Assembly (NCBI GenBank): GCA_020629135.1
Contig: JAHDDX010000022.1
Span: 1-37,563 of the forward strand
DNA from: Hellea sp.
GTDB taxonomy: Bacteria > Pseudomonadota > Alphaproteobacteria > Caulobacterales > Maricaulaceae
Direction of reading: 5' to 3'
DNA: 37,563 nucleotides
The notes under the pieces are model-generated. The model saw nothing but the letters and a program-made list of their open reading frames with translations. It did no database searches and was not told the DNA's origin. Position numbers and translations under genes: made by a program. Each line of letters begins with the position of its first letter. Position 1 is the first letter of the stretch. This document shows, one piece after another, positions 25,637 through 33,702 of this stretch.

Positions 25637-26887
25637 ATGAAATTTTCCGCCCGTTCGCTCTTTGCGAATGCGCTGTCGGGTCACCAAAACTGGCCCGAAC
25701 AGTTTCCAAACAAAGAGCCGAAATCAGAATATGATGTGGTCATTGTCGGGGCCGGTGGTCACGGCCTTGGCGCGGCCTATTACCTCGCCAAGAAATACGG
25801 CATCACCAATGTGGCTGTGGTCGAGAAAGGTTGGCTTGGCGGCGGAAATACCGGTCGTAACACCACCATTATCCGCTCGAATTATCTGTTTGATGAAAGC
25901 GCTGGTATCTATGATCATGCCGTGGATCTTTGGGACGGGTTGTCGCAAGAACTGAACTATAACGTCATGTTCTCCAAGCGCGGCGTGTTGATGCTCGCTC
26001 ATAATGTCCATGACGTCCAAAGCTTTCAGCGTCATGTCCATGCCAACCGTCTGAACGGCGTCGACAATAAGTGGCTGACCCCGGAAGAGTGTAAAGAATT
26101 TGTACCTATTCTCGATATTTCCCAAAATCGGCGTTATCCGGTTATGGGCGGCGCATTGCAGCAACGGGCGGGCGTTGCCCGTCATGACAGCGTCGCCTGG
26201 GGTTATGCCCGCGCGGCCTCTAAGCTGGGCGTTGATATTATCCAAAACTGCATGGTCACGGGTATTCGGCGAGGTCCGGACGGCGCGGTCTTAGGTGTGG
26301 AGACCCAGAAAGGCTTTATCGGGGCCAAAAAAATCGGCGTTTCTGCGGCGGGGAATACATCAGTGGTCATGGAAATGGCTGGCCTGCGTTTTCCGCTTGA
26401 AAGCTATCCTTTGCAGGCATTGGTGTCAGAACCTGTCAAACCGATTGTGCCTTGTGTGATCATGTCCAATGCGGTGCATGCCTATATCTCGCAATCGGAT
26501 AAAGGTGAACTTGTGATCGGGGCGGGGACAGATCAATACACCTCCTATTCTCAACGCGGAGCGCTGCATATTGTCGAGCATACGCTGATGTCGATTTGCG
26601 AGATTTTCCCGATCTTCAGGCGTATGCGCATGTTGCGCTCCTGGGGCGGGATTGTTGATGTGACACCTGACCGATCGCCAATCCTCGGAAAAACGCCTGT
26701 ACCGGGTCTTTATGTCAATTGTGGCTGGGGTACGGGTGGGTTCAAGGCCACACCGGGGGCCGCCGACATGCTCGCCTATACGATAGCCCATGACGCGCCG
26801 CATAAAATCAATGCACCGTTCAACCTCGACCGTTTTGTCGGCGGACGATTAATCGACGAAGCCGCGGCTGCGGCGGTGGCGCATTAG
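25637..26887 (+). CDS. soxB: Sarcosine oxidase subunit beta
   Basis: A 416-residue flavoprotein, first of four subunits of heterotetrameric sarcosine oxidase (sarcosine + O2 + THF to glycine, H2O2 and methylene-THF). The FAD fingerprint is [18 protein letters not shown] near residue 34, followed by [17 protein letters not shown]183 in [14 protein letters not shown] corresponds to the histidine that holds covalent FMN between the beta and alpha subunits (His173 in the Corynebacterium enzyme). [12 protein letters not shown] and [15 protein letters not shown] close the FAD domain. Length agrees with SoxB. Order B-D-A-G is the standard one. Confidence 0.96.
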   Translation: MKFSARSLFANALSGHQNWPEQFPNKEPKSEYDVVIVGAGGHGLGAAYYLAKKYGITNVAVVEKGWLGGGNTGRNTTIIRSNYLFDESAGIYDHAVDLWDGLSQELNYNVMFSKRGVLMLAHNVHDVQSFQRHVHANRLNGVDNKWLTPEECKEFVPILDISQNRRYPVMGGALQQRAGVARHDSVAWGYARAASKLGVDIIQNCMVTGIRRGPDGAVLGVETQKGFIGAKKIGVSAAGNTSVVMEMAGLRFPLESYPLQALVSEPVKPIVPCVIMSNAVHAYISQSDKGELVIGAGTDQYTSYSQRGALHIVEHTLMSICEIFPIFRRMRMLRSWGGIVDVTPDRSPILGKTPVPGLYVNCGWGTGGFKATPGAADMLAYTIAHDAPHKINAPFNLDRFVGGRLIDEAAAAAVAH

Positions 26888-26896
26888 GAGGTCCGG

Positions 26897-27217
26897 ATGT
26901 TTCTTATTCATTGTCCGCATTGTCAGGAAGACCGGCCCGAAATTGAGTTCGCCTATGCAGGCGAAGCCCATATTGTGCGCCCAGGTCCAGAGCAGCAAGA
27001 CGCCATGAGTGACGCCGAGTGGTCGGAATTTATGTTTATTCGGGATAATGTCCGCGGCGAACATTGTGAACGCTGGTGGCACGCCAATGGCTGCAACATG
27101 TTCTTCAATGCCGTGCGTAACACGGTGAGCGACAAGTTCATCAAAACCTACAAGATCGGTCACAAACGACCGAGTGCTTCGCAAATCCAGAAATGGAAGG
27201 ATGCGGCCAATGGGTGA
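26897..27217 (+). CDS. soxD: Sarcosine oxidase subunit delta
   Basis: A 106-residue zinc-binding subunit. C6 and C9 in CPHC with H62 and C66 in HANGC form the expected Zn site; ERWWHANGCNMFFNAVRNT is the family signature. It is a structural subunit of SoxBDAG. GGAGG lies 8 nt before its ATG, and its last eight bases overlap the soxA start, a coupling that helps subunit stoichiometry. Confidence 0.96.
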   Translation: MFLIHCPHCQEDRPEIEFAYAGEAHIVRPGPEQQDAMSDAEWSEFMFIRDNVRGEHCERWWHANGCNMFFNAVRNTVSDKFIKTYKIGHKRPSASQIQKWKDAANG

Positions 27218-30173
27218 GTATCGTAAATCCGGCAAGGGTCGCGTTGATCACAGCGAGGCTGTTCGCTTTTCTTTTGACGGCAAAAGCTATGAGGGACTGC
27301 GAGGGGATACTGTCGCAAGTGCTTTAATGGCCAACGGTGTCCATCTTCTGGGGCGCAGTTTTAAATATCACCGGCCGCGCGGGGCAGTTGGGGTTGGTTT
27401 TGAAGAGCCCAATGCTTTGGTGACGGTGCGGCGCGGCAAGGGTCGGATGACGCCAAATCTGCGCGCGACGGCCTTAGAGATTTACAACGGAATGGAAGTT
27501 ACAAGCCAGAATCGCTGGCCAAACCTGAACTTCGATATCGGGGCCTTTAACAATACGTTTTCCGCATTTTTCCCCGCTGGATTTTACAATAAAACCTTTA
27601 TGTGGCCCAAGAGCTTCTGGGACAAAGTCTATGAGCCATTCATTCGCAATATGGCGGGACTGGGCCCGGCTCCAACCGAGCCAGACCCCGATGTGTACGC
27701 TTCGACCTATGCCCATTGCGATGTTTTGATCGTTGGCGCGGGACCGGCCGGTCTCGCAGCCGCCATCGCAGCGTCCAAAAAAGATCAACGTGTGGTGCTT
27801 GTGGATGAAAATACCGAGCTCGGCGGCAGCCTGCTTGGGGCAACCGGCGCAACGATAGACGGAAAACCATCAGAGGCCTGGCTCGCTAAAACTATTAAGG
27901 ATCTGGACAAGGCCCAAAACGTAACTGTGATGACCCGGACCAGCGCCATCGGGTTTTATCATGATAACTTCGTCGCCTTGTCAGAACGCCTGACCGACCA
28001 TGTGCCGTCATTAAAACCCGGTCAGTCCCGTGAGAAACTTCACCGTATGCGGGCAGGGCGGGTCATCCTGGCACAAGGTGCCATTGAACGCCCTCTGGTA
28101 TTTAATGGAAATGATCGTCCCGGTGTCATGCTCGCATCGGCGGCTCAGACCTATATCAACCGTTACGGCGTTGGCGTTGGTAAAAACATTGCCTGCTTTA
28201 CCGCCCATGACAGCGCCTATCAGGCCGTGTTTGATCTCGCCGACAGTAATATCCGCGTCGCGGCGATTGTTGATGCCCGTAAAGAATTGGCGGCAGACAT
28301 TCTGGCCCAAGCGCAGTCGCGCGGAATAGATGTCATTACAAATGCCGTGATTTCGAAAACGGGTGGAAAAAACCGGATCAAATCCATTGAGGTCTATTCA
28401 CCGGATACCGGCACCAAACGCCAGGTTAATTGCGATGCGTTGTTGATGAGCGGCGGTTGGACGCCAAGCCTTCATTTATGGTCGCATTCCAAAGGTTCGA
28501 TCAAATGGGACGCGGCGACCAAGGTGTATCTACCGGATCAAGCCAATGAAAACTGTGTTTGTATTGGCGCCTGTAACGGTGATTTTGGGATTAAGACGGC
28601 ACTTAATGCGGGCAGCAAAGCGGCTGGAGGACGCAAATCCTACAAAGTCGAAGAGGCGGATTTTGGTCAGGGCCAAATTTTTGATCAATTGCCCAATTAT
28701 ATTGCACCCCAAAAAACCAAGGCCTTTGTCGATTTCCAAAACGACGTCACCGACAAGGATATCAAACTGGCTGTACGCGAAGGGTTCAAATCAATCGAGC
28801 ATGTCAAACGTTACACAACAAATGGCATGGCAACAGATCAAGGCAAAACCTCCAACCTCAATGCGCTTGAGATCGCATCCAAAGCGCTCGGTAAAGACGC
28901 ACCACAAGTCGGCCTAACGACCTTCCGTCCGCCTTACACGCCGACGACCTTTGGGGCGATTTGCGGTTATCGCACTGATGATTTGTTCGAAGTCACGCGC
29001 AAGACGCCGATTGATCCCTGGGCGGAGTCTCAAGGCGCCGTATTTGAGCCCGTCGGCATATGGCGCCGGGCCTGGTATTTCCCCAAGCCGGGCGAAGACA
29101 TGCATGCAGCCGTGGCCCGCGAATGCAAGGCGACCCGTGACAGTCTCGGTATTTTTGACGCCTCAACACTGGGCAAGATCGAAGTGGTTGGGCCTGACGC
29201 GGCAAAGTTCATGAATATCATGTACACAAACCCTTGGAGCAAACTGGGAGTCGGGGCCTGTCGCTACGGGCTTATGCTACGCGAGGATGGTTATATTTAT
29301 GATGACGGTGTTGTCGGACGTTTGGCCGAAGACCGGTTTCATGTGACGACGACAACGGGCGGCGCACCGCGTGTTTACCGGCACATGGAAGACTATCTGC
29401 AAACCGAGTTTCCAGAACTGGAGGTCTGGTTGACCTCGACGACGGAGCAATGGTCGGTCATCGCCCTGAATGGACCTAATGCCCGCAAGCTGATTGAGCC
29501 ATTTGTCGAAGGTATCGACCTGTCGCCTGAAAGCTTCCCGCATATGGCCGTCCGTGAGGGCAAGATTTGCGGCGTGCCGACCCGTCTGTTCCGGGTTTCA
29601 TTTTCCGGAGAGCTGGGCTTTGAGGTCAATGTCCCGGCGCATTTCGGCAAATATGTCTGGGAAACACTTTTCGAAGCCGGGCAGAAATATGACATTACGC
29701 CTTACGGGACCGAGACCATGCATGTGCTGCGGGCCGAGAAGGGCTTTATCATTGTGGGGCAGGATACGGACGGAACCGTTACGCCCCATGATGCCGGCAT
29801 GAGCTGGATTGTGTCCAAAAAGAAAAAAGACTTTGTCGGCAAACGCTCGCTGCAACGTTCTGATCTGGTGGCTGAGGGCCGCAAACATCTGATCGGGCTT
29901 TTAACGGATGATCCGAATGTCGTGCTGGAAGAGGGTGCGCAGATTGTTACTGATCCGAACCAACCTATTCCGATGGATATGCTCGGCCATGTGACCTCGT
30001 CATATTGGAGCGAAGCATTAGGTCGCTCTATCGCCATGGCACTTGTCCGGGACGGGTTTAACCGCATGGATGAGGAGCTCTATATTCCCATGCCAGGCGG
30101 TGTAAATCACAAAGCCAAAGTCGTGAAACCCATGTTTTATGATCCCAAAGGGGAGCGTTTAAATGTCCTCTGA
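27210..30173 (+). CDS. soxA: Sarcosine oxidase subunit alpha
   Basis: Start set at the ATG at 27210, preceded by GAAGGA and overlapping soxD by 8 nt; the longer frame from 27174 would lie within soxD. The 987-residue protein has an N-terminal ferredoxin-like fold domain (FSFDGKSYEGLRGDTVASAL, FKYHRPRG), a pyridine-nucleotide/FAD disulphide-oxidoreductase-like domain from about residue 171 (VLIVGAGPAGLAAAIAAS) that binds NAD+, and a C-terminal GcvT folate domain from about residue 600 (SLGIFDASTLGKIEVVGPDA; RVSFSGELGFEVNVP; MHVLRAEKGFIIVGQD). It captures the C1 unit on THF at a site separate from the flavins. Length and layout are typical. Confidence 0.96.
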   Translation: MGEYRKSGKGRVDHSEAVRFSFDGKSYEGLRGDTVASALMANGVHLLGRSFKYHRPRGAVGVGFEEPNALVTVRRGKGRMTPNLRATALEIYNGMEVTSQNRWPNLNFDIGAFNNTFSAFFPAGFYNKTFMWPKSFWDKVYEPFIRNMAGLGPAPTEPDPDVYASTYAHCDVLIVGAGPAGLAAAIAASKKDQRVVLVDENTELGGSLLGATGATIDGKPSEAWLAKTIKDLDKAQNVTVMTRTSAIGFYHDNFVALSERLTDHVPSLKPGQSREKLHRMRAGRVILAQGAIERPLVFNGNDRPGVMLASAAQTYINRYGVGVGKNIACFTAHDSAYQAVFDLADSNIRVAAIVDARKELAADILAQAQSRGIDVITNAVISKTGGKNRIKSIEVYSPDTGTKRQVNCDALLMSGGWTPSLHLWSHSKGSIKWDAATKVYLPDQANENCVCIGACNGDFGIKTALNAGSKAAGGRKSYKVEEADFGQGQIFDQLPNYIAPQKTKAFVDFQNDVTDKDIKLAVREGFKSIEHVKRYTTNGMATDQGKTSNLNALEIASKALGKDAPQVGLTTFRPPYTPTTFGAICGYRTDDLFEVTRKTPIDPWAESQGAVFEPVGIWRRAWYFPKPGEDMHAAVARECKATRDSLGIFDASTLGKIEVVGPDAAKFMNIMYTNPWSKLGVGACRYGLMLREDGYIYDDGVVGRLAEDRFHVTTTTGGAPRVYRHMEDYLQTEFPELEVWLTSTTEQWSVIALNGPNARKLIEPFVEGIDLSPESFPHMAVREGKICGVPTRLFRVSFSGELGFEVNVPAHFGKYVWETLFEAGQKYDITPYGTETMHVLRAEKGFIIVGQDTDGTVTPHDAGMSWIVSKKKKDFVGKRSLQRSDLVAEGRKHLIGLLTDDPNVVLEEGAQIVTDPNQPIPMDMLGHVTSSYWSEALGRSIAMALVRDGFNRMDEELYIPMPGGVNHKAKVVKPMFYDPKGERLNVL

Positions 30174-30729
30174 TATGAAATTTGATCAGGGCCTGACCTT
30201 GCCCGAAATATTAAGCGGGAATGATCTGAAAATCATGCTTCTGCCGGAAAAGGTCCGCTATAGCCTGCGTATAAAACCGTCGGATATTGCCGCTGTGAAT
30301 AAGGCGTCTGGATTAAAGCTGCCGCGTAAAATTGGCGGGTCAAACCTGGGCAAAGACCAGTTTGTTATGTGTCTTGGGCCGGATGAGTGGTTTGTCGTTG
30401 CGAATGTAGACGCACGCGACCGACTCGAGAAAATCTTTGCGAAGCTTGAGAAATCTTTCACGCTCAGCATCACAGATGTGTCTCACCGCAATATCTGTTT
30501 TGGCTTGATGGGTGCAGATGCCGTGAAAGCCGTGAACATCGGGTGTCCACTGGATTTGTCATTAGAGCACTTTCCGGTCGGCAAAGTCACCCGAACGGTT
30601 TTTGAAAGCGCTCCGATTATCCTCACCCGAACCGGTGAGGACAATTTTGGTATTGAATGTTGGCGGTCTTTTGCGCCATATATCCGCGGTTTTTTCGAAA
30701 GGTATGCGACGGACAAAGCCGCCGCTTAA
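30163..30729 (+). CDS. soxG: Sarcosine oxidase subunit gamma
   Basis: A 188-residue subunit with a degenerate GcvT-like fold (LPRKIGGSNLGKDQFVMCLG, DEWFVVA, TDVSHRNICFGLMGADAVK, FGIECWRSFAPYIRGFF). It is the fourth and structural subunit of SoxBDAG. Its ATG lies inside the last codons of soxA (11-nt overlap), so translation is coupled. Its sequence is less conserved in the family, but position and the conserved segments make the call safe. Confidence 0.92.
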   Translation: MSSDMKFDQGLTLPEILSGNDLKIMLLPEKVRYSLRIKPSDIAAVNKASGLKLPRKIGGSNLGKDQFVMCLGPDEWFVVANVDARDRLEKIFAKLEKSFTLSITDVSHRNICFGLMGADAVKAVNIGCPLDLSLEHFPVGKVTRTVFESAPIILTRTGEDNFGIECWRSFAPYIRGFFERYATDKAAA

Positions 30730-30735
30730 TCCATT

Positions 30736-31089
30736 ATGGCAGATCAGATTTTTATCGAGGCTCTGACCCTCGACGCCTCTATCGGTGTGTTTGAACACGA
30801 ATATAATGTGACCCAGCGGGTCAGAGTGGATCTGGACATAGACCTGCTGCCATTATCCGATGATCACTATAATATGGCCAATATTGTTCGCTATGACCTG
30901 GTCGTACAAGATATTCGCGATCTGGTCGATGCAGGTCATATTGAGCTGGTCGAAACCATGGCGGAGAAAATTGCCGCAATTGTTCTCGCTTATGACGGTG
31001 TGTCTAAGGTTTCGGTTCGGGTGTCCAAACTTTCTGCCATCACCGAAGCCGATGGCGTTGGAGTGAAAATCGAGCGAAACAAGTCCTAG
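30736..31089 (+). CDS. folB: FolB-like dihydroneopterin aldolase
   Basis: A 117-residue protein of the small tunnelling-fold family. IEALTLDASIGVFEHE supplies the N-terminal strand and glutamate, LVETMAEKIAAIVL carries the second conserved glutamate, and VRVSKLSAITEADGVGVKIER has the lysine (about residue 97) that protonates the substrate. The aldolase converts dihydroneopterin to hydroxymethyl-dihydropterin in folate synthesis. It sits 6 bp after soxG, so folate supply appears tied to folate-dependent demethylation. Dihydroneopterin triphosphate epimerases (FolX) share the fold, so exact activity is moderately certain. Its TAG overlaps the dmdA stop on the other strand. Confidence 0.82.
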   Translation: MADQIFIEALTLDASIGVFEHEYNVTQRVRVDLDIDLLPLSDDHYNMANIVRYDLVVQDIRDLVDAGHIELVETMAEKIAAIVLAYDGVSKVSVRVSKLSAITEADGVGVKIERNKS

Positions 31090-32201
31090 TTAAATGGCAG
31101 GGGGCCGACCTCCGCCTTGCGGATTTGATCGTCAATTTGAACGGAAACTGTATTGCCATGGTCCCAATGATCCTGTGCAACCATGCCAATAGCGACATTT
31201 GTCTCGAAATCTGGTGACCAGGCGGCTGACGTGATTTGTCCGATTTTCTGGCCTTTGTCATCCAGCAGTGGCCAAGGCGACGGACAAGGCGGGACGCGAT
31301 CTCCGTCTATTTTCAAACCCCGAATGAGCTGTTTAGGCCCGCTAATTTTTTCTTCGATCAGAGCTTTCCCGCCAATACAGATTTCCATGGCTTCCCGGTG
31401 GCAATATTTGCCGAGGCCGATTTCTATAGGTGAGTTGTCTTCGGTCATATCATTGCCATGAGACAGGAGCCCGCCTTCAATCCGTTCTATACCGTTTGGA
31501 CAGCCGGGTCGAACCTCGTATTTTTCACCGGCGTCAAACAATATGTCCCAGACCTTTTCTCCGTTCTCAGATCCGTCCAGATAAATCTCAAAACCGCCTT
31601 GTTTTGACCAGCCGGAGCGCGCCACCAAATAATCTTTGCCGCCAATATTGAACTGGGCATGACGGAAAAAGCCAAGTGTGCGGATACGGTCGCCAACAAT
31701 ATCTGCCATCAGATCATCTGACTTGGGGCCCTGAATCCCGAGCGGCGAAACGTCCGGTTCAAAAACGTCTACATTCAGGCCTTTGCCTATGGCCAGACCT
31801 TTGAGCCAGAAGAGCATGTCAGAATCTGCCAGTGAGATCCAAAACCGATCATCCGATATTTTGACGGCAACTGGATCATTGATCATGCCGCCTTTGTCAT
31901 TGACCATTGGGATGTAATAGCATTGGTCGTCCTGCATCTTGGCCAGGCTGCGAGGCGTGACAAGTTGCACGAGTTGGCGCGCATCCGGCCCAAGAACCTC
32001 GACCTGACGTTCACACGAGACGTCCCAGACCTGCACATGTTTTTTGAGGTGATGATAATCCGCTTCGACGCTTTCAAACACGGTCGGTAAGAGCATTCGA
32101 TTATATACCGTATAAGCTTTGGCGCCCGCCTCGGTTACGCGACGGCTAAACGGGGTTGAACGGGTACGCCGGCTGATCGAAAGAAATGGGGGAGTAGACA
32201 T
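31086..32201 (-). CDS. dmdA: Dimethylsulfoniopropionate demethylase (DmdA-type GcvT protein)
   Basis: Start chosen at complement 32199-32201, where GGAGG lies just upstream on the minus strand; this gives 371 residues, close to the roughly 369 of SAR11 DmdA. Compared from memory with SAR11 DmdA it shares ISRRTRSTPF, AYTVYNRMLLP, HVQVWDV-ERQVE, CYYIPMVN, WISLADSD and SGWSKQGGFEIY. W198, E205 and Y207 fall at SAR11 positions 197, 204 and 206 in the substrate/folate pocket. DmdA moves a methyl group from DMSP to THF, yielding methylmercaptopropionate and 5-methyl-THF. No dmdB/C/D follow it here. It is divergent from the LysR gene and converges on folB. A related demethylase acting on another onium donor is the main alternative; glycine-cleavage T protein is unlikely. 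Confidence 0.82.
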   Translation of the reverse strand: MSTPPFLSISRRTRSTPFSRRVTEAGAKAYTVYNRMLLPTVFESVEADYHHLKKHVQVWDVSCERQVEVLGPDARQLVQLVTPRSLAKMQDDQCYYIPMVNDKGGMINDPVAVKISDDRFWISLADSDMLFWLKGLAIGKGLNVDVFEPDVSPLGIQGPKSDDLMADIVGDRIRTLGFFRHAQFNIGGKDYLVARSGWSKQGGFEIYLDGSENGEKVWDILFDAGEKYEVRPGCPNGIERIEGGLLSHGNDMTEDNSPIEIGLGKYCHREAMEICIGGKALIEEKISGPKQLIRGLKIDGDRVPPCPSPWPLLDDKGQKIGQITSAAWSPDFETNVAIGMVAQDHWDHGNTVSVQIDDQIRKAEVGPLPFN

Positions 32202-32601
32202 AATGCCTCCGGTAAGTTTCCCTTTGTTGAGCCTCAGGGACATTGACTATTTGTCGTCGAGCACCACTCCGCACTGGCCCAATATACCCAGCAAATGAGT
32301 TTTTATAGAACTGACATTTCACCCATAATATCTGAGTAATCCATTTGCCAAGACCTGGCGCCTAATACCCTTGATAAGAGTCGGCGATAATATTGAGGAT
32401 GGGGAATAACCTAATGAAGATCGAAATCTTAAACCAGGTGAGGCCGAGTCCCTCAGCCGAGTTCTTCGGCCAAACTTTTTAGATAGGCGAAATTATAATG
32501 AAGAAGTAAATATTATTTTATATAGGTCTGCACTTGGTGCTTTCATTAGCTTAAACTTATGATAAGGTGGGGTAATAGGCTGTATTTTCGGGGAAATAAA
32601 A
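32202..32601. promoter_or_regulatory. Divergent dmdA/lysR intergenic region
   Basis: A 400-bp region that should hold the promoters of dmdA (minus) and the LysR gene (plus). A weak plus-strand candidate is TTGGTG (32534-32539) with TATGAT (32559-32564), spacing 19. The LysR ribosome site is GGGGAAAT (32590-32597). The region also includes a 22-codon frame and two mutually exclusive hairpins, listed separately. No recognisable gene remnant was found in 32202-32400. Confidence 0.4.
32414..32482 (+). other. Possible 22-codon leader ORF with alternative hairpins
   Basis: ATG at 32414 follows GGATGGGGAATAACCTA and encodes a 22-residue peptide ending FFGQTF before TAG (32480-32482). Within it GGCCGA (32442-32447) and GCCGA (32456-32460) can each pair with the same TCGGCC (32466-32471), and a five-T run (32476-32480) follows. 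The second hairpin with its T-run is terminator-like, though five bases separate stem and T-run. This arrangement is like an attenuator but could be chance. Confidence 0.3.
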
Positions 32602-33591
32602 ATGAAAATACCAAACAATTTTGATCTCAGATCTCTCCAGGTTTTTGTTGTGACCGCCGACCAGGGTGGGATGACCCAAAGCGCCAAAGTCCTTCGCATG
32701 ACACAATCTGCAGTTTCTCAAATTATTGCGGGATTGGAAGATTCTATTGGAACGCGTTTGTTTGATCGTTCTGTGAGACCGATCGTTCTGACCACGGCTG
32801 GTCGCATTTTGCTGGAGCGTGGTCGGCAGATTTTACGTGACACCAAAGAAGCCTTTCGTGAAACGCAAACCTTGGAAAGACGGCGATTGGCGTCTTTGAC
32901 AATTGCTATGACCGACAGTGTCGCTGCGGTTTTAGGGTCGCATCTCTATAAACATATGAATGAGATTTCGAGCTATTGGCGGCTTTGGAGCGGATTATCT
33001 CCTTTTCACCGCGAAGAATTTCTGTCTCACAATATTGACGTGATTATGACAACCAGCAATGTGATGGAAGATGTCGCAGGCCTTGTGCGCTATAAGGTTT
33101 TTCAAGAACCGCATATTCTGATTTTTCCCAAGGATTGGGACGGGGATGTTGAGCTGCATACCGGGATTAAAGAAGATCTGCCGTTTATGCGGTTTTCGCT
33201 CCGGTCAGCCATGGGACTGCGGATTGAACGTCAACTCAATCGTCTCAGGGTCAAGTTTCCGGACGTCGTCGAGTTTGATCGAGGACCTTCCCATACAATG
33301 GCCGTTGCCCAGGGCCTGGGGTGGGGGGTGACAACGCCGCTCTGCCTTTTGGAAAAGCCTGACATGTTAGATGATATTCAGATCCATCCGATCACCCGCG
33401 GGGCCTTTAGCCGTCATTTCGACCTGCTCGCGCGAGAGGATTCTTTGGGTGAAGTCCCGCAAGAGCTGGCACGAAAATCCAGAGAAATTCTGAGAGAAAC
33501 ATGTGTGCCAGTGCTGTATGATCGTGTGCCTTGGTTGAAGGATAAGTTCAATTGGGACGAAGGATCGGAAGTAGATAACTCAAACAATTAG
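32602..33591 (+). CDS. LysR-family transcriptional regulator
   Basis: A 329-residue LysR protein. The N-terminal winged helix-turn-helix (LRSLQVFVVTADQGGMTQSA then MTQSAVSQIIAGLEDSIG and LFDRSVRPIVLTTAG) is typical, followed by a linker helix and a type-2 periplasmic-binding-like effector domain (LTIAMTDSVAAVLGSHLYKH). It is transcribed away from dmdA and towards the Rieske oxygenase, the usual LysR layout for controlling a divergent target, so dmdA and/or the oxygenase are likely targets. The inducer is unknown; acrylate, DMSP or betaine-like compounds would fit the neighbours. Confidence 0.92.
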   Translation: MKIPNNFDLRSLQVFVVTADQGGMTQSAKVLRMTQSAVSQIIAGLEDSIGTRLFDRSVRPIVLTTAGRILLERGRQILRDTKEAFRETQTLERRRLASLTIAMTDSVAAVLGSHLYKHMNEISSYWRLWSGLSPFHREEFLSHNIDVIMTTSNVMEDVAGLVRYKVFQEPHILIFPKDWDGDVELHTGIKEDLPFMRFSLRSAMGLRIERQLNRLRVKFPDVVEFDRGPSHTMAVAQGLGWGVTTPLCLLEKPDMLDDIQIHPITRGAFSRHFDLLAREDSLGEVPQELARKSREILRETCVPVLYDRVPWLKDKFNWDEGSEVDNSNN

Positions 33592-33702
33592 CGTTCAGCC
33601 TTATTAATGGTACATTTTAAATTGATCTGATGATCGGAATTTCGACTTGCGTCCAATCGGGTTTCACAATCATAAGAAGGTGAATATCCCGAGGAATCTG
33701 CA

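Noticed and set aside
31086-32201. Glycine-cleavage T protein (gcvT)
   Set aside because: Motifs match DmdA much better, and no gcvH or gcvP is adjacent.
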